The position numbers were made by a program, and so were the translations under genes. Below, in pieces: positions 31,750-39,338 of a stretch of DNA of 64,000 nt. The notes under the pieces were generated by a model. It saw only the letters and a list, made by a program, of their open reading frames with translations, did not search any database and was not told the origin of the DNA. Numbering within the stretch: the first letter of the stretch is position 1; the number at the start of each line of letters is the position of its first letter. The DNA comes from Autumnicola sp041679265. Its GTDB lineage: Bacteria > Bacteroidota > Bacteroidia > Flavobacteriales > Flavobacteriaceae. Location: contig NZ_JBGFSM010000002.1 of assembly GCF_041679265.1 (NCBI RefSeq), positions 124,001-188,000 of the forward strand. Direction: 5' to 3'.

Positions 31750-32178
31750 TCAGGATTTAATGAAGTCTTCAAAATCTGTAAAAAAGGCTTCCATTTTCAA
31801 CATTTTTTCTACAAAAAATTGCTGTACATGCTCCCAGTTATTTTTATTATGGATGCTCACCCCGCCCAGCTGCACATAAACCCGCGAAACAACTTTACTT
31901 TCCGGTAGTTCATAGTGTTCATCAAAAATGGCATCTGGCAAATATTCAGCAAGAAGAATTTTCTTCAGCGAAAGCATCTTTTCGAAATAATAAGCCTGGA
32001 TCAATTCATCCTGCGAACTTACATCCATAGAAACCTGTGCCATTTTTCTGGTAAAAGTAAACTTCAGCTGGATTTCCTTGATTTTCGTGTTATACAGGAT
32101 CCATTTATGTGGAAAATTTTTTCCGAAGCCGGTCCAGAATTCCTGCGTAAGTTTTTTCGATTCTTCCCTGCTGAACAT
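31750..32178 (-). CDS. DUF4268 family protein
   Basis: A 142-residue soluble protein. The opening M-F-S-R-E-E-S-K-K-L-T-Q-E-F-W-T-x-F-G and the later W-I-L-Y-N-T-K-I-K are typical of DUF4268 proteins in Bacteroidota. The family is small, conserved and of unknown function; in other bacteria DUF4268 is found fused to restriction-like or nuclease domains, but no such domain is present here. It precedes the acyltransferase gene by 11 bp. Confidence 0.8.
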   Translation of the reverse strand: MFSREESKKLTQEFWTGFGKNFPHKWILYNTKIKEIQLKFTFTRKMAQVSMDVSSQDELIQAYYFEKMLSLKKILLAEYLPDAIFDEHYELPESKVVSRVYVQLGGVSIHNKNNWEHVQQFFVEKMLKMEAFFTDFEDFIKS

Positions 32179-32291
32179 GGTTTACTTCTTTCTAAATAGT
32201 AGTTCCGGAATTTGGCTAAAATGGCTTCTTATTACAATTTGCCCAAAAATAACTATTATAAAATGAATTGCAGGTTGAGCAAAATTGAAAC

Positions 32292-32960
32292 TTAAATAAA
32301 ATAAGCCAGCAATATTCCAAGAATGACAACTCCCAGCTTTGAGATGTTAAAACTATGATTTTTAGCCGATTCAAATAAAATGGTAGTGGAAACATGCAGG
32401 AATATGCCAATGACAACCGCATTGATATATGCGTTATATTGCTGAAGGAATTCAAAATTTTCCTGAAGCCAGCTCCCAAGAGGAGTCATAAACGCGAAAA
32501 ATGCCAAAAAAAGAAAAGTTGCCGGTTTGCTCATTTTGGAGCGGATTAAAAAAACCGATAAAATTGCGGCGACCGGAATTTTATGAATCACCACTCCTTG
32601 AAGTAAATGCCCATGCTCGTGTATGGGAAAACCTTCCAGCAATGCGTGCAGGCTTAAACTCGCGAGCAACAAGAAAGGGAATTTCCCCACTTCTTCGTGG
32701 TGGTGCATATGCCCGTGTTCCACCCCTTTAGAAACAAATTCCAGGCTAATTTGCAAAAGAAGGCCCATCATAATGAAAATGCCAATATCTGCGGTATTGC
32801 TTTGATAAACCTCGGGCAGCAATTCAAAAACCGTTACAGAAAGCAGATAAGCACCACTGAAGGATAGCAACAGTTTAAACCCTGTGGAATTCCCCGGTTT
32901 TAGAAAGAGTGAAATCACATAACCCGCAAGAACAGAAAGTAACGGTAAAATATAGATCAT
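32292..32960 (-). CDS. ZIP family metal transporter
   Basis: A 222-residue membrane protein with about eight helices. ZIP metal-site motifs are present: S-L-H-A-L-L-E-G-F-P-I in helix 4 (H-x3-E-G) and V-I-H-K-I-P-V-A in helix 5 (H-K-x-P). A His-rich loop H-G-H-M-H-H-H-E-E precedes them and may bind zinc. It would import zinc or another divalent cation. No Fur/Zur box was found in the short upstream region, which instead holds repeat sequence. Confidence 0.9.
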   Translation of the reverse strand: MIYILPLLSVLAGYVISLFLKPGNSTGFKLLLSFSGAYLLSVTVFELLPEVYQSNTADIGIFIMMGLLLQISLEFVSKGVEHGHMHHHEEVGKFPFLLLASLSLHALLEGFPIHEHGHLLQGVVIHKIPVAAILSVFLIRSKMSKPATFLFLAFFAFMTPLGSWLQENFEFLQQYNAYINAVVIGIFLHVSTTILFESAKNHSFNISKLGVVILGILLAYFI

Positions 32961-33012
32961 TCCTGGCAGGGGATTTTTTGGTTTTCGGCTTTTAACGCCT
33001 TAAGCTTTAAAT

Positions 33013-33089
33013 TAACTTCTAACTTCTAAATTCACTCTTCACTCTTCACTCTTCACTCTTCACTCTTCACTTCTCACTTCTCACTTCTT
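33013..33089 (-). repeat. Heptanucleotide tandem array upstream of the RlmL-like gene
   Basis: AACTTCT AACTTCT, then five CACTCTT units (33033-33067), then CACTTCT CACTTCT, all in 7-bp phase. Read on the minus strand, the units are GAAGTTA, GAAGAGT and GAAGTGA. The array ends about 20 bp before the -7 element of the following gene. Confidence 0.9.
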
Positions 33090-33110
33090 TAATACCGGCC
33101 AAAATTAATG

Positions 33111-33118
33111 TATTTTTG
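33111..33118 (+). promoter_or_regulatory. -7 element TATTTTTG of the RlmL-like gene
   Basis: TATTTTTG followed by CGG matches TAnnTTTG, 20 bp before the start codon. No TTG lies at the expected -33 distance; the heptamer array ends just upstream. Confidence 0.5.
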
Positions 33119-33138
33119 CGGTTCTCTAAAAAGGTGAT

Positions 33139-34290
33139 ATGGGAAATAATTTTACAATGATCGCCAAAACCATGTTCGGCTTTGAACCAATCCTGGCCAA
33201 AGAACTTATGGCTTTGGGTGCTATGGAGGTGAAAGAAGGAACGCGTAATGTGAGTTTTGTGGGGGACAACGGCTTTATGTATAAAGCTAATTTGTGCCTG
33301 CGGACTGCCATTAAAATCCTGAAACCCTATAAAAGTTTTAAGATTTATTCTGAAGAAGATCTTTACAAAAGTATTTATGCATTGCCATGGGAGGAGTTTA
33401 TGGATGTAAATGACACGCTGGCGGTAGATGCCACCGTACATTCTGATACTTTTACGCATTCAAAATACATCTCCCTTAAAACCAAAGATGCCATTGTGGA
33501 CCGCTTTAGGGATAAATTCGGAAAGCGGCCAGATGTGGACCTGGATTTCCCAACGTTGCGGTTAAATATCCATATTGAAAAAAACTTCTGTAACGTGAGC
33601 TTTGACAGTTCCGGGCAGTCCCTGCATAAACGTGGCTACAAAACAGCCACCAATATTGCTCCAATAAATGAAGTTTTGGCGGCAGGAATGCTGCTGCACT
33701 CCGGCTGGAACGGGCAAAGCGATTTCCTGGATCCCATGTGCGGGAGTGGAACTATTCTTATTGAAGCGGCGATGATCGCCTGTAATATTCCGCCGAACCT
33801 TAACCGCAAAGAATTTGCTTTTGAAAGGTGGAAAGACTGGGATGCAGATCTTTTTGAGAAAATTGAAGAATCTGTGCTGAAAAAAATAAGGGAATTTCAT
33901 TTTACGCTGAAAGGTTATGATACTTCGCCTTCTGCAGTGCATAAAGCGATTGATAATGTGAAAAATGCTAATCTTGCTGAATTTATAAAAATTGAAAGGC
34001 AGGATTTCTTTGAGAGTGAAAAGGAAAATGAGCGGCATTTGCACATGGTCTTCAATCCGCCGTACGGGGAACGGCTGGAGATTGACATGCCAAAGTTTTA
34101 TAAAAAAATAGGAGATACGCTGAAGCAAAGTTACCCCGGCACCCAGGCCTGGTTTATTACTTCAAATCTGGAAGCAATTAAAAATGTTGGCCTTCGCCCT
34201 TCCAGGAAAATAAAAATGTACAACGGCGCATTAGAATCCCGCTTGCTGAAATATGAAATTTATGAGGGAAGCAAGAAAAGGATAAATTAG
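33139..34290 (+). CDS. THUMP-domain rRNA methyltransferase (RlmL-like)
   Basis: A 383-residue class I SAM-dependent RNA methyltransferase. An N-terminal THUMP domain (about 45-155) is followed by a Rossmann domain with D-P-M-C-G-S-G-T-I-L-I-E-A (motif I) and N-P-P-Y-G-E-R-L (motif IV, the N-P-P-Y of N2-guanine methyltransferases). The length matches the single-domain RlmL/TrmN-like proteins, not the fused E. coli RlmKL. It probably methylates a guanine of 23S rRNA; a tRNA target is the alternative. The gene is flanked on both sides by heptamer-repeat arrays in inverted orientation. Confidence 0.9.
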   Translation: MGNNFTMIAKTMFGFEPILAKELMALGAMEVKEGTRNVSFVGDNGFMYKANLCLRTAIKILKPYKSFKIYSEEDLYKSIYALPWEEFMDVNDTLAVDATVHSDTFTHSKYISLKTKDAIVDRFRDKFGKRPDVDLDFPTLRLNIHIEKNFCNVSFDSSGQSLHKRGYKTATNIAPINEVLAAGMLLHSGWNGQSDFLDPMCGSGTILIEAAMIACNIPPNLNRKEFAFERWKDWDADLFEKIEESVLKKIREFHFTLKGYDTSPSAVHKAIDNVKNANLAEFIKIERQDFFESEKENERHLHMVFNPPYGERLEIDMPKFYKKIGDTLKQSYPGTQAWFITSNLEAIKNVGLRPSRKIKMYNGALESRLLKYEIYEGSKKRIN

Positions 34291-34567
34291 AAGTACGAAG
34301 TTAGAAGTACGAAGTTGGAAGTTGGAATTTTGAAATACGAATTTAGAAATTAGGTTTGGAATTGATTATCAACTTTAATAAAATTTCTGCGCTAATCTGC
34401 GAATTTTGTGGGAAGAAAGAGGAAGTACGAAATTAGAAGTACGAAGTTAGAAGTTAGAATTTTAAGGTATGAAGTTGGGAGTTAACAGCAGAAATTCTGC
34501 CGAAACAGAAAACTTCAAAACCTGAAACTTTAAACTTTCCTACCGTCTACCGTCTACCGTCTAACGG
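34289..34567 (+). repeat. Heptamer-phased intergenic arrays
   Basis: Almost the whole 277-bp gap is 7-bp-phased. The first block (34291-34350) has units GAAGTAC GAAGTTA GAAGTAC GAAGTTG GAAGTTG GAATTTT. A non-heptamer segment CTGCGCTAATCTGCGAATTT follows (34387-34406), then a second block GAAGTAC GAAATTA GAAGTAC GAAGTTA GAAGTTA (34422-34456). Finally a different set ends with three exact TACCGTC copies (34541-34561). No ORF is present. Confidence 0.9.
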
Positions 34568-35293
34568 CTATTTTTTATAAAGTGGCAGCAGATATGAAAT
34601 AGTATATCCAAAGCCAACCCCAAAATTACTTTCATCGTAAGTCCTGTTAAAGCCGGGAATGCTTAGGTTATCAAAATTTGGAGGAGTGCTTTGGCCAATA
34701 CGCCTTTTTAGCTGAACATTAACAGCAAGAAAAAGGTTGTTAAGAACTTCTACTTTAATGCCTGCAATAAGTTCTATCCAGTTGGCGGTAAGGCCGGTGG
34801 TTTCTCCATCTTCCGGAGTGCGCACATCGGGTTCAAAATAAGAAGTGGTGGTATAGATGGTATATTGCTCCAGGTCCTGTGAAAAAGTGGCAAACCCGTA
34901 ACGCAGGCCCACAAAGATGCTGTTTTGCATGTCCAGCCAGTTTTCATAGGCATTATAATCGGCTCCCACTTTTATATAGCTTCCGCTTGAAGTGGCTGTA
35001 ATAGGGCCTTCGGCAAAAGTTATCTTTTCATTCCCAATTTCAGCAGCGGCATAGAAATTTTTATAAACCCGGTAATCCCCCACAATTTCAAAGCCGCTGT
35101 AATCATCCTGTAAGGCAGTCCGCAGCAATTTACTCAGGTCTACCCCGGCGCGCAACCCGAACTTTTGTTTATACTGTACACTGTCTGCAACAGAAGGCGG
35201 CGGAATTTCCTGCTCCTGTGCCTGCAAATTTCCGAAGAAAAGCAAAAGCAGTAGTAGATTAATAGTATAAAAAGAGGTGTGCTTCAGTTTCAT
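34568..35293 (-). CDS. DUF6048 family outer-membrane-like protein
   Basis: A 241-residue protein with a signal peptide ending at N-L-Q-A-Q. The mature part alternates short amphipathic strands (e.g. G-L-R-A-G-V-D-L-S-K, Y-I-K-V-G-A-D-Y-N-A-Y, F-V-G-L-R-Y-G-F-A-T-F) as in an eight- to ten-stranded outer-membrane barrel. Function unknown. Its start overlaps the upstream DUF6452 gene by 35 bp, and the trio rlmD-DUF6452-DUF6048 is a familiar flavobacterial order, which suggests translational coupling. Confidence 0.8.
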   Translation of the reverse strand: MKLKHTSFYTINLLLLLLFFGNLQAQEQEIPPPSVADSVQYKQKFGLRAGVDLSKLLRTALQDDYSGFEIVGDYRVYKNFYAAAEIGNEKITFAEGPITATSSGSYIKVGADYNAYENWLDMQNSIFVGLRYGFATFSQDLEQYTIYTTTSYFEPDVRTPEDGETTGLTANWIELIAGIKVEVLNNLFLAVNVQLKRRIGQSTPPNFDNLSIPGFNRTYDESNFGVGFGYTISYLLPLYKK

Positions 35294-35786
35294 CTATAAC
35301 TTCTTCTTGTTCAATTTGATAGGCTTGTATCCATGCGCCGTCTTCTCCACCTTCGGTTTCCACATCAAGTCCGGAATAATTAATTTTAAAAGAGCAGGCC
35401 CGGTTAAGGTATTCCTGGTCGCGTATATAGCTAAAAGTAATCGTATCGGTATTATTTTGTTCTACAGGGCTATTAGGATCTATATCGTCTCCTTCGGCAT
35501 AATTAAAGATGAATTCATAAGAGGTTTCATCGGCATTGGTGCGCAAAGGAACTGCCAGGCTATCGGTATTAAAATCGTCTCCGGTATAAAATGTGGTGTC
35601 TCCAACTGCCCTAATTCTCAAATTTGTAGGAGATTGCAGGGTAGTGCGGTCTTCAACATCATAAAAGCGAATGATGAGCAGGGAAGTGGTTTGGGTACTT
35701 TCAGGGCAAATATCGTCCCGCTGGCATGAGCTAAATGCAGCCAATCCCAATAACAAACCAAACATTAATTTATTTCTGAAACTCAT
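35259..35786 (-). CDS. DUF6452 family lipoprotein
   Basis: A protein of about 175 residues starting M-S-F-R-N-K-L-M-F-G, with a lipoprotein signal peptide (lipobox A-F-S-S-C). After C-Q-R-D-D-I-C-P-E it continues as an Ig-like or beta-sandwich domain containing L-R-I-R-A-V-G and a Cys near R-A-C-S-F-K-I. The upstream extension to 35828 runs into the rlmD stop, so I use the ATG ending at 35786. It probably partners the DUF6048 barrel protein encoded next, by analogy with paired lipoprotein/barrel genes; the function is unknown. Confidence 0.78.
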   Translation of the reverse strand: MSFRNKLMFGLLLGLAAFSSCQRDDICPESTQTTSLLIIRFYDVEDRTTLQSPTNLRIRAVGDTTFYTGDDFNTDSLAVPLRTNADETSYEFIFNYAEGDDIDPNSPVEQNNTDTITFSYIRDQEYLNRACSFKINYSGLDVETEGGEDGAWIQAYQIEQEEVIDETEAHLFLYY

Positions 35787-35793
35787 TAAGGTT

Positions 35794-37203
35794 TTATCTT
35801 TTTTCAAGGCAAACCACGTTCTCCACATGAAAAGTCTGTGGGAACATATCTACCGGCTGCACTTTTGTTACTTTGTAATGTTTATCCAGCATTTCTAAAT
35901 CCCTGGCCTGGGTGGCAGAATTGCAGCTTACATAAACAATGCGCTTCGGCAAGATAGCAATTATCTGTGCCACCACCTCTTTGTGCATCCCGTCCCGCGG
36001 AGGATCTGTAATTATAACGTCCGGGTGGCCATTTTTATTGATAAACTCATTGGTAAATACCTTTCGCATATCCCCGGCAAAGAATTTTGTATTTTCAATA
36101 TTGTTTCTCTGGGCGTTTTGTTTCGCATCTTCAATAGCTTCAGGAACTGCTTCAACCCCAATGACTTTTCGCGCTTTAGCGGCGACAAACTGGGCAATAG
36201 TACCAGTTCCTGTGTACAAATCGTACACCACCTCATCTCCCTGTAAGTTGGCAAAATTCCGGGTAATTTTATACAATTGGTAAGCCTGGGCAGAGTTGGT
36301 CTGGTAAAAACTTTTGGCGTTTATCTTGAATTTAAGACCTTCCATTTCTTCAAAAATATGATCCCGGCCATGGTAGCAAATCACTTCCTGATCATAAATA
36401 GTATCATTTCCTTTAGAATTGATCACGTATTGCAGGGAGGTAATTTCGGGAAATTCAGCCAGTATATTGTCAAGCAGTAATTCCCGTTTTTCCCTGTTTT
36501 CTTCAAATAGCTGAAGCAGCACCATTATTTCCCCCGTAGAAGAGGTGCGTATCATCAGCGTTCGTAAAAAACCCGATTGCTCCCTTGCGTTGAAGAAAGG
36601 CATATCATTTTCAGTAGCAAAAATTTTTACAAAATTTCTTATCGCGTTGCTGGGGTCCTCCTGTAAATGGCATTTTTTAATGTCCAGAATTTTATCCCAC
36701 ATACCCGGAATATGGAAACCAAGAGCGTTCTTGTTTTCTATATCTTCCCCGCTTTTAATTTCTTTCATGCTAAGCCAGCGGCTGTCACTAAAAGAAAATT
36801 CCATTTTATTGCGGTAAAAATAGATGTCTTTGGAGCCAAGAATAGGAGTAATCGCCGGAAGTTCTACTTTACCAATGCGGCGCAGGTTATTTTCCACTTC
36901 CTGCTGTTTGTACTCCAGTTGGAATTTATAGTCCATAAACTGCCATTTACAACCTCCGCAAGTGCCAAAATGCTGGCAAACCGGCTCTACACGTTTAGAA
37001 GAATATTCATGAAATTTTACGGCAGTGCCCTGGTAGTACGATTTTCGTTTTTTTATGGTCTGGATATCGGCAATATCACCGGGTACCGCGTTATTGATGA
37101 AAATCACTTTTCCATCCGGCGCTTTGGCGATACTTTTTCCTTTAGCACCTGCATCAAGTACTTCTACTGCTTCAAAAAGCTTGTTTTTTTTCTTTCTGGC
37201 CAT
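35794..37203 (-). CDS. rlmD: 23S rRNA m5U1939 methyltransferase
   Basis: A 469-residue RlmD/RumA-type enzyme that methylates C5 of uridine 1939 in 23S rRNA. It has an N-terminal TRAM domain, a 4Fe-4S cluster site (C-Q-H-F-G-T-C-G-G-C-K-W, with a fourth Cys in K-K-C-H-L-Q), a Rossmann core with L-Y-T-G-T-G-T-I-A-Q-F-V-A, D-P-P-R-D-G-M, and catalytic Cys in Y-V-S-C-N-S-A-T. I set the start at the ATG ending 37203 (M-A-R-K-K-K-N-K) rather than the longer frame to 37266. It is the first gene of the operon with DUF6452 and DUF6048 genes. Confidence 0.93.
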   Translation of the reverse strand: MARKKKNKLFEAVEVLDAGAKGKSIAKAPDGKVIFINNAVPGDIADIQTIKKRKSYYQGTAVKFHEYSSKRVEPVCQHFGTCGGCKWQFMDYKFQLEYKQQEVENNLRRIGKVELPAITPILGSKDIYFYRNKMEFSFSDSRWLSMKEIKSGEDIENKNALGFHIPGMWDKILDIKKCHLQEDPSNAIRNFVKIFATENDMPFFNAREQSGFLRTLMIRTSSTGEIMVLLQLFEENREKRELLLDNILAEFPEITSLQYVINSKGNDTIYDQEVICYHGRDHIFEEMEGLKFKINAKSFYQTNSAQAYQLYKITRNFANLQGDEVVYDLYTGTGTIAQFVAAKARKVIGVEAVPEAIEDAKQNAQRNNIENTKFFAGDMRKVFTNEFINKNGHPDVIITDPPRDGMHKEVVAQIIAILPKRIVYVSCNSATQARDLEMLDKHYKVTKVQPVDMFPQTFHVENVVCLEKR

Positions 37204-37375
37204 AGCGCAAAAATAGGATAATTGCCAAGATTTAATAGGGCTGGCATTGAAAATTTCAGTAAACATTTAGTAATTTGCGAAAATCTGAAAAAAGGATGAT
37301 TTCTCTCCAAATCCGCTGCTTTCAATGCGCGGGACAAGAAGGAATTGCAGAAGTGAAAAGATTAAAAATTTTGAA

Positions 37376-38620
37376 ATGTCATTAACACAAATCAAGTCTT
37401 CAGAAGAGGCTATTCAACTGGAAGATAAACACGGAGCGCACAATTACCACCCGCTTCCCGCCGTTTTAAGCAAAGGCGAAGGCGTGCATGTATGGGATGT
37501 GGAAGGAAAAAAGTACTACGATTTCCTTTCGGCCTATTCCGCAGTAAACCAGGGACATTGCCATCCAAAGATTATAGATGCCCTAAACAAACAGGCTGCC
37601 ACCCTTACCCTCACTTCCCGCGCCTTCCATAATGATGTGCTTGGGCCGTTTGAAAAATATGCTACAGAATATTTTGGTTTTGATAAGCTGCTACCTATGA
37701 ACACAGGAGCCGAGGCTGTGGAAACCGCGATAAAACTGGCCAGGAAATGGGCTTACGAGACTAAAGGAGTTAAGGAAACCGAAGCGCAGATTGTGGTTTG
37801 CGAAAATAATTTCCACGGAAGGACCACCACCATCATCTCTTTTTCCAATGATGAGGATGCACGAAGAAATTTTGGCCCCTACACCCCCGGATTCCTGAAG
37901 ATACCTTACGACGATGTAGACGCACTGGAAAAGGTACTTGAAGAAAATGATAATATTGCCGGTTTTCTTGTGGAGCCTATACAGGGTGAAGCTGGAGTTT
38001 ATGTGCCATCTGAAGGTTTTCTGAGAAGAACAAAGGAACTCTGTAAAAAACATAATGTACTTTTTATTGCTGATGAGGTGCAAACTGGAATTGCCCGTAC
38101 AGGTAAATTACTGGCGGTAGACCATGAAGAGGTAAGGCCTGATATTCTTATTTTGGGAAAAGCGATCTCCGGAGGAGTTTATCCCGTATCTGCGGTTTTG
38201 GCCAATAACAATGTGATGGACGTGATCAAGCCAGGACAGCATGGCTCTACTTTTGGTGGGAATCCTCTTGCCTGTGCAGTGGCTCATGCGGCACTTGAGG
38301 TGATAAAAGATGAAAATTTAGCTGAAAATGCCGAAAAACTGGGAGGTTTGTTCAGAAGATTACTGGATGATTATATCAGGAATTCCAGTATCGTAGATTC
38401 CGTTCGCGGAAAAGGTTTGCTGAATGCCATTCTTATTAACGACTCTCCTGAAAGTACAACAGCATGGGATATTTGCGTTGCGCTAAAGGAAAACGGACTC
38501 CTGGCGAAGCCAACCCACGGCAATATCATTAGATTCGCTCCACCATTGGTAATGAATGAAGAGCAACTAAAAGATTGTGTGGATATTATTATTACTACCT
38601 TAAAAGACTTTGAAAAGTAG
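37376..38620 (+). CDS. rocD: Ornithine--oxo-acid transaminase
   Basis: A 414-residue class III PLP aminotransferase that converts ornithine and 2-oxoglutarate to glutamate semialdehyde and glutamate, linking arginine breakdown to proline. Diagnostic features are the start H-G-A-H-N-Y-H-P-L-P, M-N-T-G-A-E-A-V-E-T-A, E-P-I-Q-G-E-A-G-V, D-E-V-Q-T-G-I-A-R-T-G and the PLP lysine in L-G-K-A-I-S-G-G-V-Y-P. I use the ATG at 37376 (M-S-L-T-Q-I-K); the frame extends upstream without a good start. It is divergent from rlmD and ends in a strong hairpin. Confidence 0.95.
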   Translation: MSLTQIKSSEEAIQLEDKHGAHNYHPLPAVLSKGEGVHVWDVEGKKYYDFLSAYSAVNQGHCHPKIIDALNKQAATLTLTSRAFHNDVLGPFEKYATEYFGFDKLLPMNTGAEAVETAIKLARKWAYETKGVKETEAQIVVCENNFHGRTTTIISFSNDEDARRNFGPYTPGFLKIPYDDVDALEKVLEENDNIAGFLVEPIQGEAGVYVPSEGFLRRTKELCKKHNVLFIADEVQTGIARTGKLLAVDHEEVRPDILILGKAISGGVYPVSAVLANNNVMDVIKPGQHGSTFGGNPLACAVAHAALEVIKDENLAENAEKLGGLFRRLLDDYIRNSSIVDSVRGKGLLNAILINDSPESTTAWDICVALKENGLLAKPTHGNIIRFAPPLVMNEEQLKDCVDIIITTLKDFEK

Positions 38621-38647
38621 AAAACTTTTAAGCTGAGAATTAAAAAA

Positions 38648-38679
38648 GGTCTGAAAATGCTAATTTTCAGACCTTTTTT
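38648..38679. terminator. Bidirectional terminator after rocD
   Basis: GGTCTGAAAAT (38648-38658) and ATTTTCAGACC (38663-38673) form a perfect 11-bp stem with a 4-nt loop. An A tract on the left and a T tract on the right allow termination of both rocD and the convergent CCC-motif gene. Confidence 0.9.
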
Positions 38680-38700
38680 AATTTAATCAGGAATTCTTTT

Positions 38701-39036
38701 TTATGCTTCGTAATTTCCATATTCCCGCAGAATTTCCTCCTGCATTTCCTGGATTCCTTCAATACCGCCATAGATAATTAAGCCTACAATGATGATCACG
38801 ATGTAGAGCGCACTCACTCCAACTCCTATATAAGCAAGTATCCTCCCGGTTTTTACATTTTGATAGCCCGTATATAATTCGGGATTGGCATGGTAAATTT
38901 CCGTGGCTTTTTTTGCCATTACAATAGCCAGGATTCCAAATATTGCCCCCAGGACGCCATAGCAGCAGCATCCAAGGATGGATAGGATACCAAAAACAAG
39001 AATTAAGGTGGAATTAGGTAATTGTTCTTTTTCCAT
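38701..39036 (-). CDS. CCC-motif membrane protein
   Basis: A 111-residue membrane protein with two main helices (about residues 9-39 and 65-92). It has the eponymous triple-cysteine motif I-L-G-C-C-C-Y-G-V-L-G in the first helix, followed by I-F-G-I-L-A-I-V-M-A-K-K-A, a DUF4190-like element. Function unknown; members are common in flavobacteria beside DUF2752 genes, as here (15-bp gap). The membrane-embedded Cys cluster may bind metal or be acylated, which is speculative. Confidence 0.85.
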   Translation of the reverse strand: MEKEQLPNSTLILVFGILSILGCCCYGVLGAIFGILAIVMAKKATEIYHANPELYTGYQNVKTGRILAYIGVGVSALYIVIIIVGLIIYGGIEGIQEMQEEILREYGNYEA

Positions 39037-39051
39037 AAATAGTTGGTTTAG

Positions 39052-39336
39052 TTAGTGGATGATTAAGATAAATTTATAAAGATAATTTCCCGTGATTATG
39101 GCAGCGTTTAAAATAATTAACCCGATTTTAATGGAATAGTCGTATTTAAATTTAAAGAAAAGATTGAATACTAAAAATCCCAGCAGTACAAGGAGGGAAA
39201 AAATAGCGGGATACATATGGAAGGCTGCGTTAAAATCTCCTTTTAAAAGTAATGCAATAGAACGTTGAGCCCCGCAACCGTAGCATTCTAATCCAAAAAG
39301 TTTTTTATTTAAACAGGGAAACATGTATTCCTCCAT
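39052..39336 (-). CDS. DUF2752 family membrane protein
   Basis: A 94-residue protein with the family motif F-G-L-E-C-Y-G-C-G-A-Q-R-S-I near the N-terminus (C-x-x-C-G-x-x-R), followed by two or three membrane helices. The C-P-x-C-G-like site hints at metal or redox chemistry, but the family is uncharacterised. It lies 2 bp after the T9SS substrate gene and 15 bp before the CCC-motif gene, so the three are probably one transcript. ATG codons at residues 1 and 5 are both possible starts. Confidence 0.82.
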   Translation of the reverse strand: MEEYMFPCLNKKLFGLECYGCGAQRSIALLLKGDFNAAFHMYPAIFSLLVLLGFLVFNLFFKFKYDYSIKIGLIILNAAIITGNYLYKFILIIH

Positions 39337-39338
39337 TA

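Noticed and set aside
33013..33089. CRISPR array
   Set aside because: The repeated units are 7 bp with no spacers of constant length and no cas genes nearby; it is a tandem/phased heptamer repeat.
33562..34128. 188-codon minus-strand open frame
   Set aside because: Antisense to the RlmL-like methyltransferase, whose motifs are unambiguous.
36667..37221. 184-codon plus-strand open frame
   Set aside because: It lies wholly antisense to rlmD, has Phe/Lys-rich composition from reversed codons, and shows no family features.
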